A DNA stretch of 12,649 nt from contig JADJZE010000020.1 in the NCBI GenBank assembly GCA_016719405.1, positions 1 to 12,649 on the forward strand, in the 5' to 3' direction. The notes under the pieces are model-generated. The model saw nothing but the letters and a program-made list of their open reading frames with translations. It was not told the origin of the DNA and searched no databases. This DNA comes from Candidatus Aalborgicola lynettensis. Lineage in GTDB: Bacteria; Pseudomonadota; Gammaproteobacteria; Burkholderiales; Burkholderiaceae_C. The position numbers and the translations under genes are program-made. Of the stretch, positions 1-8,591 are shown piece by piece. Every line of letters begins with the position of its first letter. Positions within the stretch are counted from its first letter, which is position 1.

Positions 1-332
1 GGGACGTGACCGTGGAGCCAGCAAGGCTGCCATAAAGGTGCAGTGATCGGCGAAACGCCAAATCGCTCGCCCGGCAGGGTCAGGTCGATAAACCAGCGAA
101 TGGCGCCGCTCAGGTCAATGCTCACTTCGGTGGCGTTACGCAGACCCGGCGGCGGTGCGCCACGCAACGAATTTGTTCGGCGGCCCATCGCCTCGCGCTG
201 CGCGTCGGTTAATGCCACGCTGGGATTTTTGTGCGGCCTTAGCCCGAAAGCTGACGGCGCGAGCGCAACGTTCGGCGCTGGCATGCTTCGCGCTGGCTGC
301 TCCTCAATTTCGCGCTTCAGGCCATGCTCGCG
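1..332 (-). CDS. Open frame of unknown function, cut by left window edge
   Basis: The minus strand is open for about 110 codons from position 332 to the left edge. It lies in the same frame as the end of the gene at 333-852, separated from it only by a TGA at 333-335. It reads through REHGLKREIEEQ, a proline/alanine-rich stretch, then RNATEVSIDLSGAIRWFIDL near 80-140, which looks like genuine protein. I see no convincing start codon or ribosome binding site. The first in-frame Met is at about 290 (MPAPNVAL). It may therefore be the C-terminal continuation of the upstream gene past a real or miscalled stop (TGG to TGA would join them), or a separate downstream gene. I do not recognise a family. 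Confidence 0.4.
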
Positions 333-852
333 TCACTTGTCCAGCCAGGTCTGCAGTCCGTTTACCCGAAAGCGAAAGTCGTGCGCGATGGCCGGGAACC
401 CCGTCCATTCGCAATGCAAGCGCTCCCCGGTGGGTTGCTTGGTGAGCGCGCATGGTCAACTCGTCCGAGGCGTTGAATACGATGCTGCTGAAGCCGGTTT
501 CTGAGGGGCGTCTTTTTGCGCCCTGTTCGCGCTCGACAATCCGAAAACCTGGATATGTGCGCCTGGCGCCGGCAGGGTTGCCGTCAGCGCGCCCGTTGCA
601 CGGTTTCATCGCCTTCGGGCAAAGGCTTGCGCCGGAACTCGCCACAGCGCGCCTGCACCACCAGTTGCTTGGGGCCGTAACGCGCCTCCACTTCCAGTAC
701 TTTCGAAACAAACCGCAACCCACCCGGTATGCCGGTGACCTCGGTGCGCAACAGGTAGGCGTTGTATTCCCGTAGCCGTAAATGGCAGCCCCCACCAGCA
801 GGGATGCGCCCAGCGCCCACCACAAAAGCGGAAAAAATCCAATCGAGTCCAT
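333..852 (-). CDS. Hypothetical protein with N-terminal membrane anchor (frameshifted)
   Basis: The gene starts with ATG at 852-850, only 7 bp after the recG stop, so it is probably co-transcribed with recG. Residues 1 to about 28 (MDSIGFFPLLWWALGASLLV...) form one hydrophobic segment, suggesting a single inner-membrane anchor. A polar domain follows, reading NAYLLRTEVTGIPGGLRFVSK, then LEVEARYGPKQLVVQARCGEF. The coherent reading needs three frame changes, near 770, 590 and 440. It then ends with HCEWTGFPAIAHDFRFRV and NGLQTWLDK before TGA at 333-335, about 172 residues in all. I do not recognise the family and assign no function. The frame changes look like the indels seen across the window rather than decay, because the sequence remains protein-like on both sides of each. 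Confidence 0.5.
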
Positions 853-859
853 ACCGTGT

Positions 860-3201
860 TCAGGCCTTCAGAAAATCAGTTTTCCCACCCAGCCAGCGCT
901 CCACACGGCACGCAGCCAAAGCCGGATGGCGATCCAGCAACATCGGGCGCCTCCAGTCTAGCCCAGTCCAGCAAGGCATGGTCGCGATTCAGGTCGGCAA
1001 ACGCAGCATGGCATCACCGACTGGCGCGCACCCAAAAACTCGCCGGGGCCACGGATCTCCAGGTCGCGCCGCGCGATCTCAAAGCCGTCGTTGGTCTCGG
1101 CCATGGCCTTGAGCCGGGCGCGCGCGGTTTCGCCCAGGCGCGGCGCGTCACCCGTGGAATACAGCAACACGCAGGCCGAAGCCGCTGCGCCCCGCCCCAC
1201 CCGCCCGCGCAACTGGTGCAACTGCGACAGGCCAAACGCTCGGCGTGTTCAATCACCATCAGCGAGGCGTTGGGCACATCCACACCAACCTCGATCACGG
1301 TGGTGCTCACCAGCACCGCCATGTCGCCCGCTTTAAAAGCCGCCATCACCGCTTTTTTTTCGTCCACCGGCATGCGCGAATGCAACAAGCCCACGTGCGC
1401 AGGCGCTCCCTTGTCGGTGCATACATCGTGCACCGCATCACTGAGCTCGGCATGTGTGTGGGTGGCATTGCGCAGGTCCAGCGCCTCGCTCTCTTCAATC
1501 AGGGGGCACACCCAGTACACCTGCCGCCCGGTGGCAATCTGGCCACGAATGCGCTCCACCACTTCGTCGCGCCGGGTGTCGTGGATTACCCTGGTAACCA
1601 CCGGGGTGCGCCGGGCGGCAGCTCATCAATGGTCGACACGTCAAGATCGGCGTAGTAACTCATGGCCAAGGTGCGCGGAATGGGGGTGGCGCTCATCATC
1701 AGCATATGGGGCCCCCACGCTCCACCGCTGCGCGGGTCGCTGCCCCCCGGGGGGGCTAATTCCCCTTGGGGCGGCCCGGCGGGGGATTGGGCCCCCACGC
1801 TCGCCCACTGCGTGTGGCTCGCTGCCCCCCGAGGGGGTGAATTCCCCTTGGGGCGGCCCGGCGGGGAATTGTGGCCCCCACGCTCCACCGCTGCGCGGAT
1901 CGCTGCCCTGATTTTTCCACTTGTTGCGCAGGGCCAGGCGCTGGGCTACGCCAAAGCGGTGCTGCTCGTCGATGATGGCCAGGGCCAGGTTGTGGAAGTG
2001 CACTTTTTCCTGAATGATCGCGTGGGTGCCCACCACCAGCTGGGCCTCGCCGCTTTCGATCAGGGCCAGAGCCTCGCGGCGTTCTTTGGCTTTTTGGTTG
2101 CCGGTGAGCCAGGCCGTGGTCACCCCCAGCGGCTCCAGCCAACTGAGCAACTTGGCAAAGTGCTGCTCGGCCAGAATTTCGGTTGGCGCCATCAGCGCGC
2201 ATTGCCAGCCGGTGTCGATACAAATGGTGGCGGCCAGCGCGGCCACACCACGGTCTTGCCCGAGCCCACATCGCCCTGCAGCAGGCGGTGCATGGGCACC
2301 GGACGGGCCAGATCCTTGGCCACCCTCAGCGCGCACACGCGCTGCTGTGCACGGGTCAGTGCAAAGGGCAGCCGCTCCAGCAGTTCGGTGTACAACGGCA
2401 TCAGCACCGGCGTGAAGGGCTCCGCCGTGCCCTCCTCCAGCACATCGGCCACCATGGTCAGGCGTGGCGCCCGCAGGCGGGCACGTTCGCGGCGCGACTG
2501 CAGTTGCGACAGCTGCTGCGCCAGCAATTCCTCGGCCTTGAGCCGCTGCCAGGCCGGGTGGCTGTGGTCCCGCAAGGTATGCAAGGACACATCAGGCGTC
2601 GGGTGATGCAAAAATGATAGCGCGTCCCGCAGTGTCCATAAGGCGTGGTGGCCAATTTGCTTGTTCAACATCCAGATCGCCGGGGGCAAAGGTGTCGGAC
2701 AAATCCACCACCTGCAGCGCCTCGGCCACGGCGCTGCGCAGCGCCGCCTGCGACACGCCTGCCACCGTGGGGTACACCGGCGTCATGGCCGTGGGCAGCG
2801 GCGCACCGGCCTTACCCACAGCAGGATGCAGCATGCTCCAGCCCACAAAGCCACCCTGCAACTCGCCGCGCACCCGCACACGGTTGCCTACCGCAAAGGC
2901 CTTTTGCTGCGAGGGGTAGAAGTTGAAAAACCGCAGCACGCAGCGCTCGTCGCCGTCGCGCACCGTCACCACCAGCTGTTTGCGCGGCTGGTACTGCGGC
3001 TCGCAGCGCACCACCTCGGCCTCGATCTGCACCATTTGCCCTTCGTGCGCATCTTGCAGCCGGGTGATGCGCGTTTCGTCCTCGTAGCGCAGCGGCAGGT
3101 GCAGGGCCAGGTCGATGGGGCGCTTCAAACCCAACTGGTGCGGATCTTTTTCGCCGTGGCGGATTCGGGAGCCGGTTGTGCAAACGTCCTGGCGTGGCCA
3201 T
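860..3201 (-). CDS. recG: ATP-dependent DNA helicase RecG (frameshifted, carries repeat insert)
   Basis: RecG remodels stalled replication forks and branch-migrates Holliday junctions. The parts in order are: LGLKRPIDLALHLPLRYEDE near the N-terminus; the wedge/OB domain (about 3060-2750); a helical linker (FLHHPTPDVSLHTL); Walker A GDVGSGKT (about 2275-2250); motif II DEQHRFG (1970-1950); motif III SATPIPRT (about 1690); GVDVPNASLMVIEHAER (about 1250) and LRGRVGRG (about 1200); and the end KTDFLKA before TGA at 860-862. Frame changes are needed near 3155, 2660, 2247, 1600, 1230, 1010, 1000 and 960, plus one inside the repeat insert at 1708-1910. At 1600, 1230 and 1010 one missing base restores the family sequence. 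The start is uncertain: ATG at 3201 is taken, but the first 20 residues cannot be fixed. The gene is divergent from the lipoprotein gene. Identity is certain; whether this copy is functional is not. Confidence 0.93.
1708..1910. repeat. Two and a half tandem copies of a ~80-bp palindromic repeat inside recG
   Basis: Unit 1 occupies 1711-1788, unit 2 1791-1870, and a truncated third unit 1874-1910; starts are 80 and 83 bp apart. Each full unit has three self-complementary parts. The first is a small hairpin around CCGCTGCGCGG (CCCACTGCGTGTGG in unit 2). The second is a CCCCC/GGGGG hairpin. The third has arms AATTCCCC and GGGGAATT around the 15-base loop TTGGGGCGGCCCGGC (unit 2: 1840-1870; unit 1: 1758-1788 with one G-T wobble). 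The third unit breaks off inside the second hairpin. The insert falls between RecG motif II and motif III. Reading through it changes frame once, by true insertion length or by a miscounted G/C run. A related single copy lies in queA at 4557-4634. Confidence 0.9.
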
Positions 3202-3411
3202 GGGGGGTTAGGGGTCTTTGGTCGTGGGGAAGGCGTTGTCACCCGAGTAAACCACAAGCGCGGTCGCCACCGCCGCCTCCCCGCCTGGCATGGGGAGCTG
3301 CCCACATCCATGGGCCCCACGATAGGGGAATTTCAGTATATTGCGCACGTGTGCCCGTGCAACGGGCGCAACATGCTATCCATTCAACCGTATTCTTTCA
3401 GGGCATGCCTT

Positions 3412-4116
3412 ATGTTATTTCTTCGTCTGCCTATCGCGTTAGGCATTGCCGTATTCCTGGTCGCCTGCGGGGCGGGGAGGCTGCCAGCCCGACGGCACCA
3501 TCGGCAACTGCTTTCCGCTACGCGCTGCAATAGATGCCGTCACACGTGATGGCGAAACATTCGGCCGCCGACCGTACCGCCGCTACCGAGGCGACGGACG
3601 GGCGCTGTAGCGGTAGCATGCGCCAGACTCGAGCCCCGCCAATGTCAACCAGCTTCCGTGGTCAGCCGGTACTGGCATCCACGCACACCAGCACCGCCAC
3701 CCTCGACAGCATTTGCAGCAGCACCAGCGCCTCGTCCACCCAATCGACAAACCACTACGACACGCGCCACGCCAGTGGCCACCGTGCACGGTGACGGCAG
3801 CTACACCGTTTGGGACAGCACGCCAACATTGCCCGACACGGCGCGGGTGGGCGACTCCGGGCCCATAGGAACCATGACCGAATACACCAGCGCCGGCGCC
3901 GCCAGTGGTAGCTCCGCGTACTCCTACGTCATCGAAGCGGACACCGCCAGCACCGCCCTCCACATGGTCCTGCGCTACTACGACACCGCCGGAAAACTGT
4001 CCCTCACCAGCCAGACACGCCGACAACTCAACCCGGAGGGCACCGCCGCGCCCGTTGTTTCGTGGGACATTCAATCGGCAGAATCATCCGGCATACACTT
4101 GGTATTCCGGCGCTAA
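3412..4116 (+). CDS. Putative secreted lipoprotein of unknown function (frameshifted)
   Basis: The gene starts with ATG at 3412, with AGGG about 8 bases upstream. The first 20 residues are a clear lipoprotein signal: MLFLRLP, a hydrophobic core, then lipobox LVAC with Cys19 followed by glycines. Processing by signal peptidase II and lipid attachment are expected. The next ~100 codons are rich in Ser, Thr and Ala and need frame changes near 3476, 3530 and 3660-3760. The last ~110 residues are one clean frame: GDGSYTVWDSTPTLPDTARV, GDSGPIGTMTEYTSAGAASG, SYVIEADTASTALHMVLRYY and so on, ending HLVFRR before TAA at 4114. This domain looks beta-rich and is probably exposed in the periplasm or outer leaflet. 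Similar uncharacterised lipoproteins occur in Burkholderiales as far as I recall. No catalytic motif is visible. It lies between recG (divergent) and queA. Confidence 0.6.
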
Positions 4117-4173
4117 TTGCTGCATTTTTTATAGCAATAAACATCCATCAGACAAGCGTAAGACGCATTTTTT
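4116..4173 (+). terminator. Possible terminator region after the lipoprotein gene
   Basis: Directly after the TAA, ATTGCT (4116-4121) and AGCAAT (4133-4138) form a 6-bp stem around an A/T-rich loop. A shorter GCGT/ACGC hairpin (4156-4166) is followed by six T (4168-4173). The second has the order of an intrinsic terminator, but its stem is only 4 bp. Both are weak by themselves; the position between two plus-strand genes is what supports the call. Confidence 0.3.
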
Positions 4174-4284
4174 GTTACCCAATCCCAGTACCACAGCTGC
4201 GCGGCGATTTGCTGCGCTGCACATGCTGTCTGCGACAATCGCCGTCCTTTCACTTGGCACGGGGCCGTTCGCCCCTCAAGCACC

Positions 4285-5514
4285 ATGTCCGCAAACACAC
4301 CGAGCCCCGCCGTGGTCAACACCGTGATCACCCACCACACCCTCAGCGACTTCGATTTCGAACTCCCTCCCGAGCTGATCGCGCAGCACCCCGCCCCCGA
4401 ACGCAGCGGATCACGCCTGCTGGATGGCACCCCAACCACTGGCGAACCCACCGACCGCATCTTTCGCGACCTGCACACCCTGCTGCGGGCCGGTGATCTG
4501 GTGGTGTTTAACGACACCAAGGTCATCAACGCCCGCCTGTTTGGTAACAAACCGCCGCCTCCAGGCTCCGCCGCTGCGCGGGTCGCTGCCCCGCACGGGG
4601 GCGAAGGCGACTTGGGGCGGCCCGGCGTCGCCTTGCCCACCGTGCCCACCGGCGGCAAGGTCGAGCTGTTGATTGAACGGGTGTTGGGCGGCAACCAGGT
4701 GGCGGCGCACATGCGTGTGAGCAAAAAGCCGGAGGTCGGCACCACACTCACGCTGATCGGCGCACCCGGCACGCACGAGAACCTGCGCGCCACCCTGTTG
4801 GGGCGCTGGCCGGAGGAAGAGGTCGGAGGTATGTTCCGCTTTGTGCTGAGTAACGACGCCGGTGACGACCCTTACACGCTGATGGAACGCCACGGCCATG
4901 TGCCGCTGCCGCCCTACATCACCCACAGCGATTCGGCGGAGGATGCCCTGCGTTACCAGACCGTGTTTGCCAAAAACCCCGGCGCCGTGGCGGCCCCCAC
5001 CGCCGCGCTGCACTTCGCTGAAGCCCTGCTGGCCCAATTGGACGCCATGGGTGTGCAGCAGGCCCATGTCACCCTGCACGTAGGCGCGGGCACCTTCCAG
5101 CCGGTCAAGACCGAGAACCTGGCCGAGCACCAGATGCACAGCGAGTGGTACGCAGTGCCCGAGTCCACCCAGCAAGCCATCGCCGCCTGCAAAGCGCGCG
5201 GCGGGCGCATCGTCGCCGTGGGCACCACCACCGTGCGCACGCTGGAAAGCTGGGCGCACAGCGGCGTGGCGCGCGGCGACACGCGCATCTTCATCACACC
5301 GGGGTTTGAATTCAAGCTGATTGATCTGCTGGTGACCAACTTCCACCTACCCAAGTCCAGCCTGATGATGCTGGTCAGCGCCTTTGCGGGGTATGACCAC
5401 ATCATGGCCCTGTACCGCACTGCGATTGCGCGGCAGTACCGTTTTTTCAGCTACGGCGACGCCATGCTGCTGGCGCGCCAGACCGCAGGCCCTGCAGCGG
5501 GCTACTCAGTCTAA
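4285..5514 (+). CDS. queA: S-adenosylmethionine:tRNA ribosyltransferase-isomerase QueA
   Basis: QueA transfers the ribosyl part of S-adenosylmethionine to preQ1 at tRNA position 34, giving epoxyqueuosine, the step after Tgt. The cytoplasmic protein is 409 residues and intact. Family blocks are all present: LSDFDFELPPELIAQHPAPE near the start; FNDTKVINARLFG (about 74-86); GGKVELLIERV (about 123-133); PLPPYITHSD; GAVAAPTAALHF; TLHVGAGTFQPV; HQMHSEWY; AVGTTTVRTLES; FITPGFEFKLIDLLVTNFHL; and the end YRFFSYGDAMLL. The usual length is about 345-360 residues. The excess comes from about 15 extra N-terminal residues and from about 31 residues between K89 and T122, where the family has only two or three. 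That segment is an in-frame copy of the repeat also found in recG. No strong ribosome binding site precedes the ATG at 4285, so a later start near 4330 is possible. Confidence 0.96.
   Translation: MSANTPSPAVVNTVITHHTLSDFDFELPPELIAQHPAPERSGSRLLDGTPTTGEPTDRIFRDLHTLLRAGDLVVFNDTKVINARLFGNKPPPPGSAAARVAAPHGGEGDLGRPGVALPTVPTGGKVELLIERVLGGNQVAAHMRVSKKPEVGTTLTLIGAPGTHENLRATLLGRWPEEEVGGMFRFVLSNDAGDDPYTLMERHGHVPLPPYITHSDSAEDALRYQTVFAKNPGAVAAPTAALHFAEALLAQLDAMGVQQAHVTLHVGAGTFQPVKTENLAEHQMHSEWYAVPESTQQAIAACKARGGRIVAVGTTTVRTLESWAHSGVARGDTRIFITPGFEFKLIDLLVTNFHLPKSSLMMLVSAFAGYDHIMALYRTAIARQYRFFSYGDAMLLARQTAGPAAGYSV
4557..4634 (+). repeat. Single 78-bp palindromic repeat inserted in frame in queA
   Basis: The segment aligns without gaps to recG unit 1 (1711-1788), matching at 63 of 78 positions by my count. 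It contains the same CCGCTGCGCGG hairpin, a CCCC/GGGG hairpin, and the main hairpin with arms AAGGCGAC (4604-4611) and GTCGCCTT (4627-4634) around the identical 15-base loop (4612-4626). The arms differ from those in recG at four positions, each compensated on the other side. At 78 bp it adds exactly 26 codons and keeps queA open; the inserted peptide is rich in Pro, Ala and Gly. An 8-base direct repeat TGCCCACC (4634-4641, 4643-4650) abuts the right end. Confidence 0.88.
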
Positions 5515-5558
5515 CTTTCATGGTGCTTGGCGACGCCCCGGATGGTAAAAGTTTGGGG

Positions 5559-5578
5559 GACCATGAACTTGAATGGTC
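5559..5578. other. Inverted repeat between queA and the chemoreceptor gene
   Basis: GACCAT (5559-5564) and ATGGTC (5573-5578) are exact inverse complements separated by 8 bases, 45 bases after the queA stop. No T-run follows, so it is not a classic intrinsic terminator; it could be a small operator or a weak hairpin. The rest of the 272-base gap (5515-5786) holds no gene or promoter that I can identify with confidence. Confidence 0.3.
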
Positions 5579-5786
5579 GCAATACCTATCTCAGCCACTC
5601 TGTGCTACGGCCCAGATGGTGCCTGCGGAGCCCACCGCTGCCAGCCGTGCAGTTTGAAAGCCGATTTTTGCCAGCCCCGGTTGTGGGGTGAATGCGGCAT
5701 GGTAGTTTCCCTGAGTGACATGGCGGGGTGTGTATCCGTGTAATCGGGTGGTCCATCACAACTAACACCACCGGGGTATCACAACC

Positions 5787-7550
5787 ATGAATTTGCGTTT
5801 TCAAATTTTGGGCTTGGGCCTGGTGGGTCTTGTCGTGGCATTGCTGGTGGGGGGAATTGGTTGGGTCAACACCACCCGGCTGGCGTCGGATTTTCACCAG
5901 TCGGTGGATATGGGCTCCGCGCTACAAAGCAGCCAGGAAGCCGACATGATGCACGATGCCATTCGCGGCGACGTGCTGCTGGCACTGGTGGGCGCCACCA
6001 ATGCCGATGCCAAGCAAATTGAAGAGTCACAGAAAGATCTGGCAGCGCATGCCGAAACATTTACCAAAGCCCTGCAAGCCATTACCGAGTTGCCGGTTGC
6101 GCCGGAAATCAAGGCTTTGGTAGCGGAAACCTTGCCCTTGGTGAAAACGTACACCGATGCCGGGCAAGCGGTGATCCAGGCCGCCAAGGGTGATGCTGCG
6201 GCGGCGCAGGCGCTGGTGCCGGAGTTTCAGAAGCAGTTTGCTGCGTTGGAAAGCACATGGCCGATCAGGGCGACGCGATTGAAAAAGCCACCAAGGCGTA
6301 CCAGATAAACGCCGAATCGTCCGTGCAGCTGGTCCGTTTGCAATTGGCTTTGGCCCTGGTCTTGGGAGGCGCGGTGCTGATTGTCGGCGCCCTGTGGCTT
6401 ACCCGCCAAATGGAGGCGCCCATGCTGCACGCGGTGCGCATTGCCGATCAGTTGGCCCATGGTGATCTGACCGGAAAAGTGCAGGTGCAAGGCAGTGCGG
6501 AAATTAATCAACTGTTGCAGGCTTTGGCCACCATGCAGGCCAATCTGGCGGATATTGTGGGGCGCGTCAAATCGGGCTCAGCGGGCGTGGCCACTGCGAG
6601 TGCCGAGATTGCCCAGGGTAACCACGATTTGTCGGCCCGCACCGAGCAGCAGGCCAGTGCGCTGGAGCAAACCTCGGCCTCCATGGTGGAGTTGGGCTCC
6701 ACCGTGAATCAAAACGCCGACTCCGCCCGCACCGCCAACCAGTTGGCCATGAGTGCCTCCACCATTGCCGAAGAAGGCGGCAACGTGGTGGGCCAGGTGG
6801 TTGAAACCATGAAGGGCATTAACGAGGCCTCGCAAGATTTCCGACATCATCAGCGTGATTGACGGCATTGCCTTCCAGACCAACATCCTGGCCCTGAACG
6901 CGGCGGTCGAGGCAGCCCGTGCCGGCGAGCAGGGCCGGGGCTTTGCAGTGGTGGCGTCAGAGGTGCGCTCGCTGGCCGGGCGCTCGGCTGAGGCGGCCAA
7001 AGAAATCAAGACCCTTATTGGTGCCAGCGTCGAGCGGGTGGCACATGGCACCACGCTGGTGGACCAGGCCGGTGTAACCATGACCGAGGTGGTGAGCAGC
7101 ATCAAGCGGGTGACCGACATCATGGGCGAGATCAGCGCCGCCAGCAGCGAACAAAGCCAAGGTGTTGGCCGGGTGGGCGAAGCGGTGTCGCAAATGGACC
7201 AGACCACGCAGCAAAACGCGGCCTTGGTGGAAGAAATGGCGGCTGCAGCCAGCGGACTCAAGAGCCAGGCCGATGATCTGGTGCAGACTGTGGCGGTATT
7301 CAAATTGGCCGATGGCCAAGGTGCAGCGGCGGTCAAAGCCCCCATGCGCGCCAGCACACCCAAGGTATCTTTGGTGGGGGTTGGTAGGCGCAGCACAGCG
7401 CCAGTGGGTCAACCCGCTGCCGGTGCACCACCGTCGGCTGCTACGCCCAAGCCTGCACTTGCCAAACCACCCGTGTTAGCCGCTACCGCACCCAAGACCC
7501 AGCCCAAACCCGCGCCAGCCGGTGGCGATGAAGAGTGGGAAACGTTTTGA
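5787..7550 (+). CDS. Methyl-accepting chemotaxis protein (two frameshifts)
   Basis: This is a transmembrane chemoreceptor that would control CheA through CheW. Domains in order: TM1 (residues about 5-28, LGLGLVGLVVALLVGGIGWV); a periplasmic, mostly helical ligand domain of about 150 residues with no recognised ligand signature; TM2 (LQLALALVLGGAVLIVGALW, about 6341-6400); HAMP (about 6405-6560); and a cytoplasmic signalling domain with the receptor tip IDGIAFQTNILALNAAVEAA (about 6857-6920). After an Ala/Pro-rich linker the protein ends EEWETF, matching the C-terminal xWxxF pentapeptide that tethers CheR. Frame changes are needed near 6250 and 6832; the second breaks the very conserved KISDIISVIDG block and is repaired by one base. 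The corrected length is about 585 residues, normal for the family. A GGGG stretch lies about 11 bases before the ATG. It converges on the binding-protein gene. Confidence 0.92.
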
Positions 7551-7666
7551 TTGAATGGGCTGATTATTGGCGCCAAGCGCTGGTGCAGCCACTGGCCGTC
7601 GGCTTGCTGTGGGTAGCAAAGCCGGTCGTGCAGGCGGCTTTTGCGGCCCTGCCAGAACGCCCAGCG

Positions 7667-8591
7667 TCATGGCGCACGCGGTACCGCACGCTGGCGGTAA
7701 AACTCGGTCACCACGGTGTCTTGCGAGGCCAAGTCGGCAGGTGTGAGGGCCACATAATTTTCTTGCTGTGTAGCCTTGAGCATTGCCTGCCCCTGGGCAG
7801 TGTGCGGCATTTGCAAAATGGACCTGCGCAGCTCTGGCGCGTGGCTGCGCAGGCGCGGGTGCACCGCAAAACCCATGGGAGTAAGCCCCTTGGGGGCGCG
7901 CAGTAACACGCGCACGTTTTGCGCCAACTCCGGCGGCAGCGAGGCCACGGTAGAGGCCGACGCGACCGCCGCCACAGCCTCCCCTTTGAGCATGCGGGCA
8001 ATGGCGTTGCGCTGATTACCTGCGAGCGTCAAGTTCAGGTCTTTGGCAGGATTGAGGCCCGCATCGCGCAAGGCGCGCAAGGCGATCAGCACATGCAGCG
8101 CCAAAAAGTCCGCCACCATGACGCGCTGGCCACGCAAATCGCTAACCGCATGCTCGGCCGTGGTGTCTTTGTTGACCACCACCAGCGGCTCCAACGCTGC
8201 AGTGGCGCGCGCCAAAGGTTCAAACCCTTCTTCTTTTTGCAAAATTCGCAGCACATGGGGCGATGCCCCCACAATGTCAAAGTTGCCTTTGCGTGCACGT
8301 TCCAAAAACTGGTCAAAGTCGGTGGCAGAGGCCAGGCGACAGGGGCGCTGCAAGGTTTGCTCGAAACTGCGCGTCAAAGGTTCGTACAAGCGCACGAGTT
8401 GCTGTACCGGCAGGTAGGGCACCATGCCAAACTGCAACGCACCGCTAGCCAAGGGCTGCGCCGCCTCGGTTTGCGCCAACACGGCCTGCACCCCTGCCAC
8501 AGTGCCCGCCAGGGGCGAAGACGCCCCGCACCAGTGCGGCACGGCGTGGAAAAGATCGCGCAGTGGCGCTTGCGCACAGGTTTTGCTTCAT
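7667..8591 (-). CDS. PhnD-like periplasmic substrate-binding protein
   Basis: This resembles the PhnD/phosphonate-type solute-binding family (type II periplasmic binding protein fold). After the leader it reads LQFGMVPYLPVQQLVRLYEP, CRLASATDFDQFLERARKG, FDIVGASPHVLRIL, PLVVVNKDT, DLRGQRVMVAD, a helical segment (LHVLIALRALRDAGLNPAKD), GEAVAAVASAST and LTPMGFAVHPRL, in the family's usual order. The start is taken as ATG at 8591-8589, because it overlaps the kinase stop as ATGA. That reading gives a basic leader with PRRAALV, then needs one frame change near 8530 to reach LAGTVAGVQAVLAQ, a plausible export signal. An in-frame Met at 8542 avoids the shift but lacks a proper leader. No permease or ATPase gene is nearby, so a role as sensory input to the co-encoded kinase is more likely than import. 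The ligand is unknown. Confidence 0.82.

Noticed and set aside
1711..1910. CRISPR array
   Set aside because: The units are back-to-back 78-80-bp copies with no unique spacers, and there are no cas genes.
856..1911. Long plus-strand open frame (351 codons) opposite recG
   Set aside because: It is antisense to conserved RecG helicase motifs, is rich in Arg, Ser and Pro as expected for a shadow frame in GC-rich DNA, and has no family resemblance.
1662..2606. Plus-strand open frame (314 codons) opposite the RecG ATPase core and repeat array
   Set aside because: The minus strand encodes Walker A and DEQH here; the plus frame has no recognisable domain.
4411..5346. Minus-strand open frame (311 codons) inside queA
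   Set aside because: queA is intact on the plus strand with all family blocks; this frame is rich in His, Gln and Gly, typical of antisense frames.
6820..6870. Programmed frameshift in the chemoreceptor
   Set aside because: No slippery heptamer is evident, and similar breaks occur in many unrelated genes of the window, so a sequencing indel is simpler.
6578..7396. Minus-strand open frame (272 codons) opposite the chemoreceptor
   Set aside because: It lies opposite the highly conserved signalling tip and shows no domain of its own.
7551..7666. Bidirectional intrinsic terminator between the convergent genes
   Set aside because: GCAGG and CCTGC (about 7630-7652) can pair, but the stem is short and interrupted and no T-run follows on either strand.
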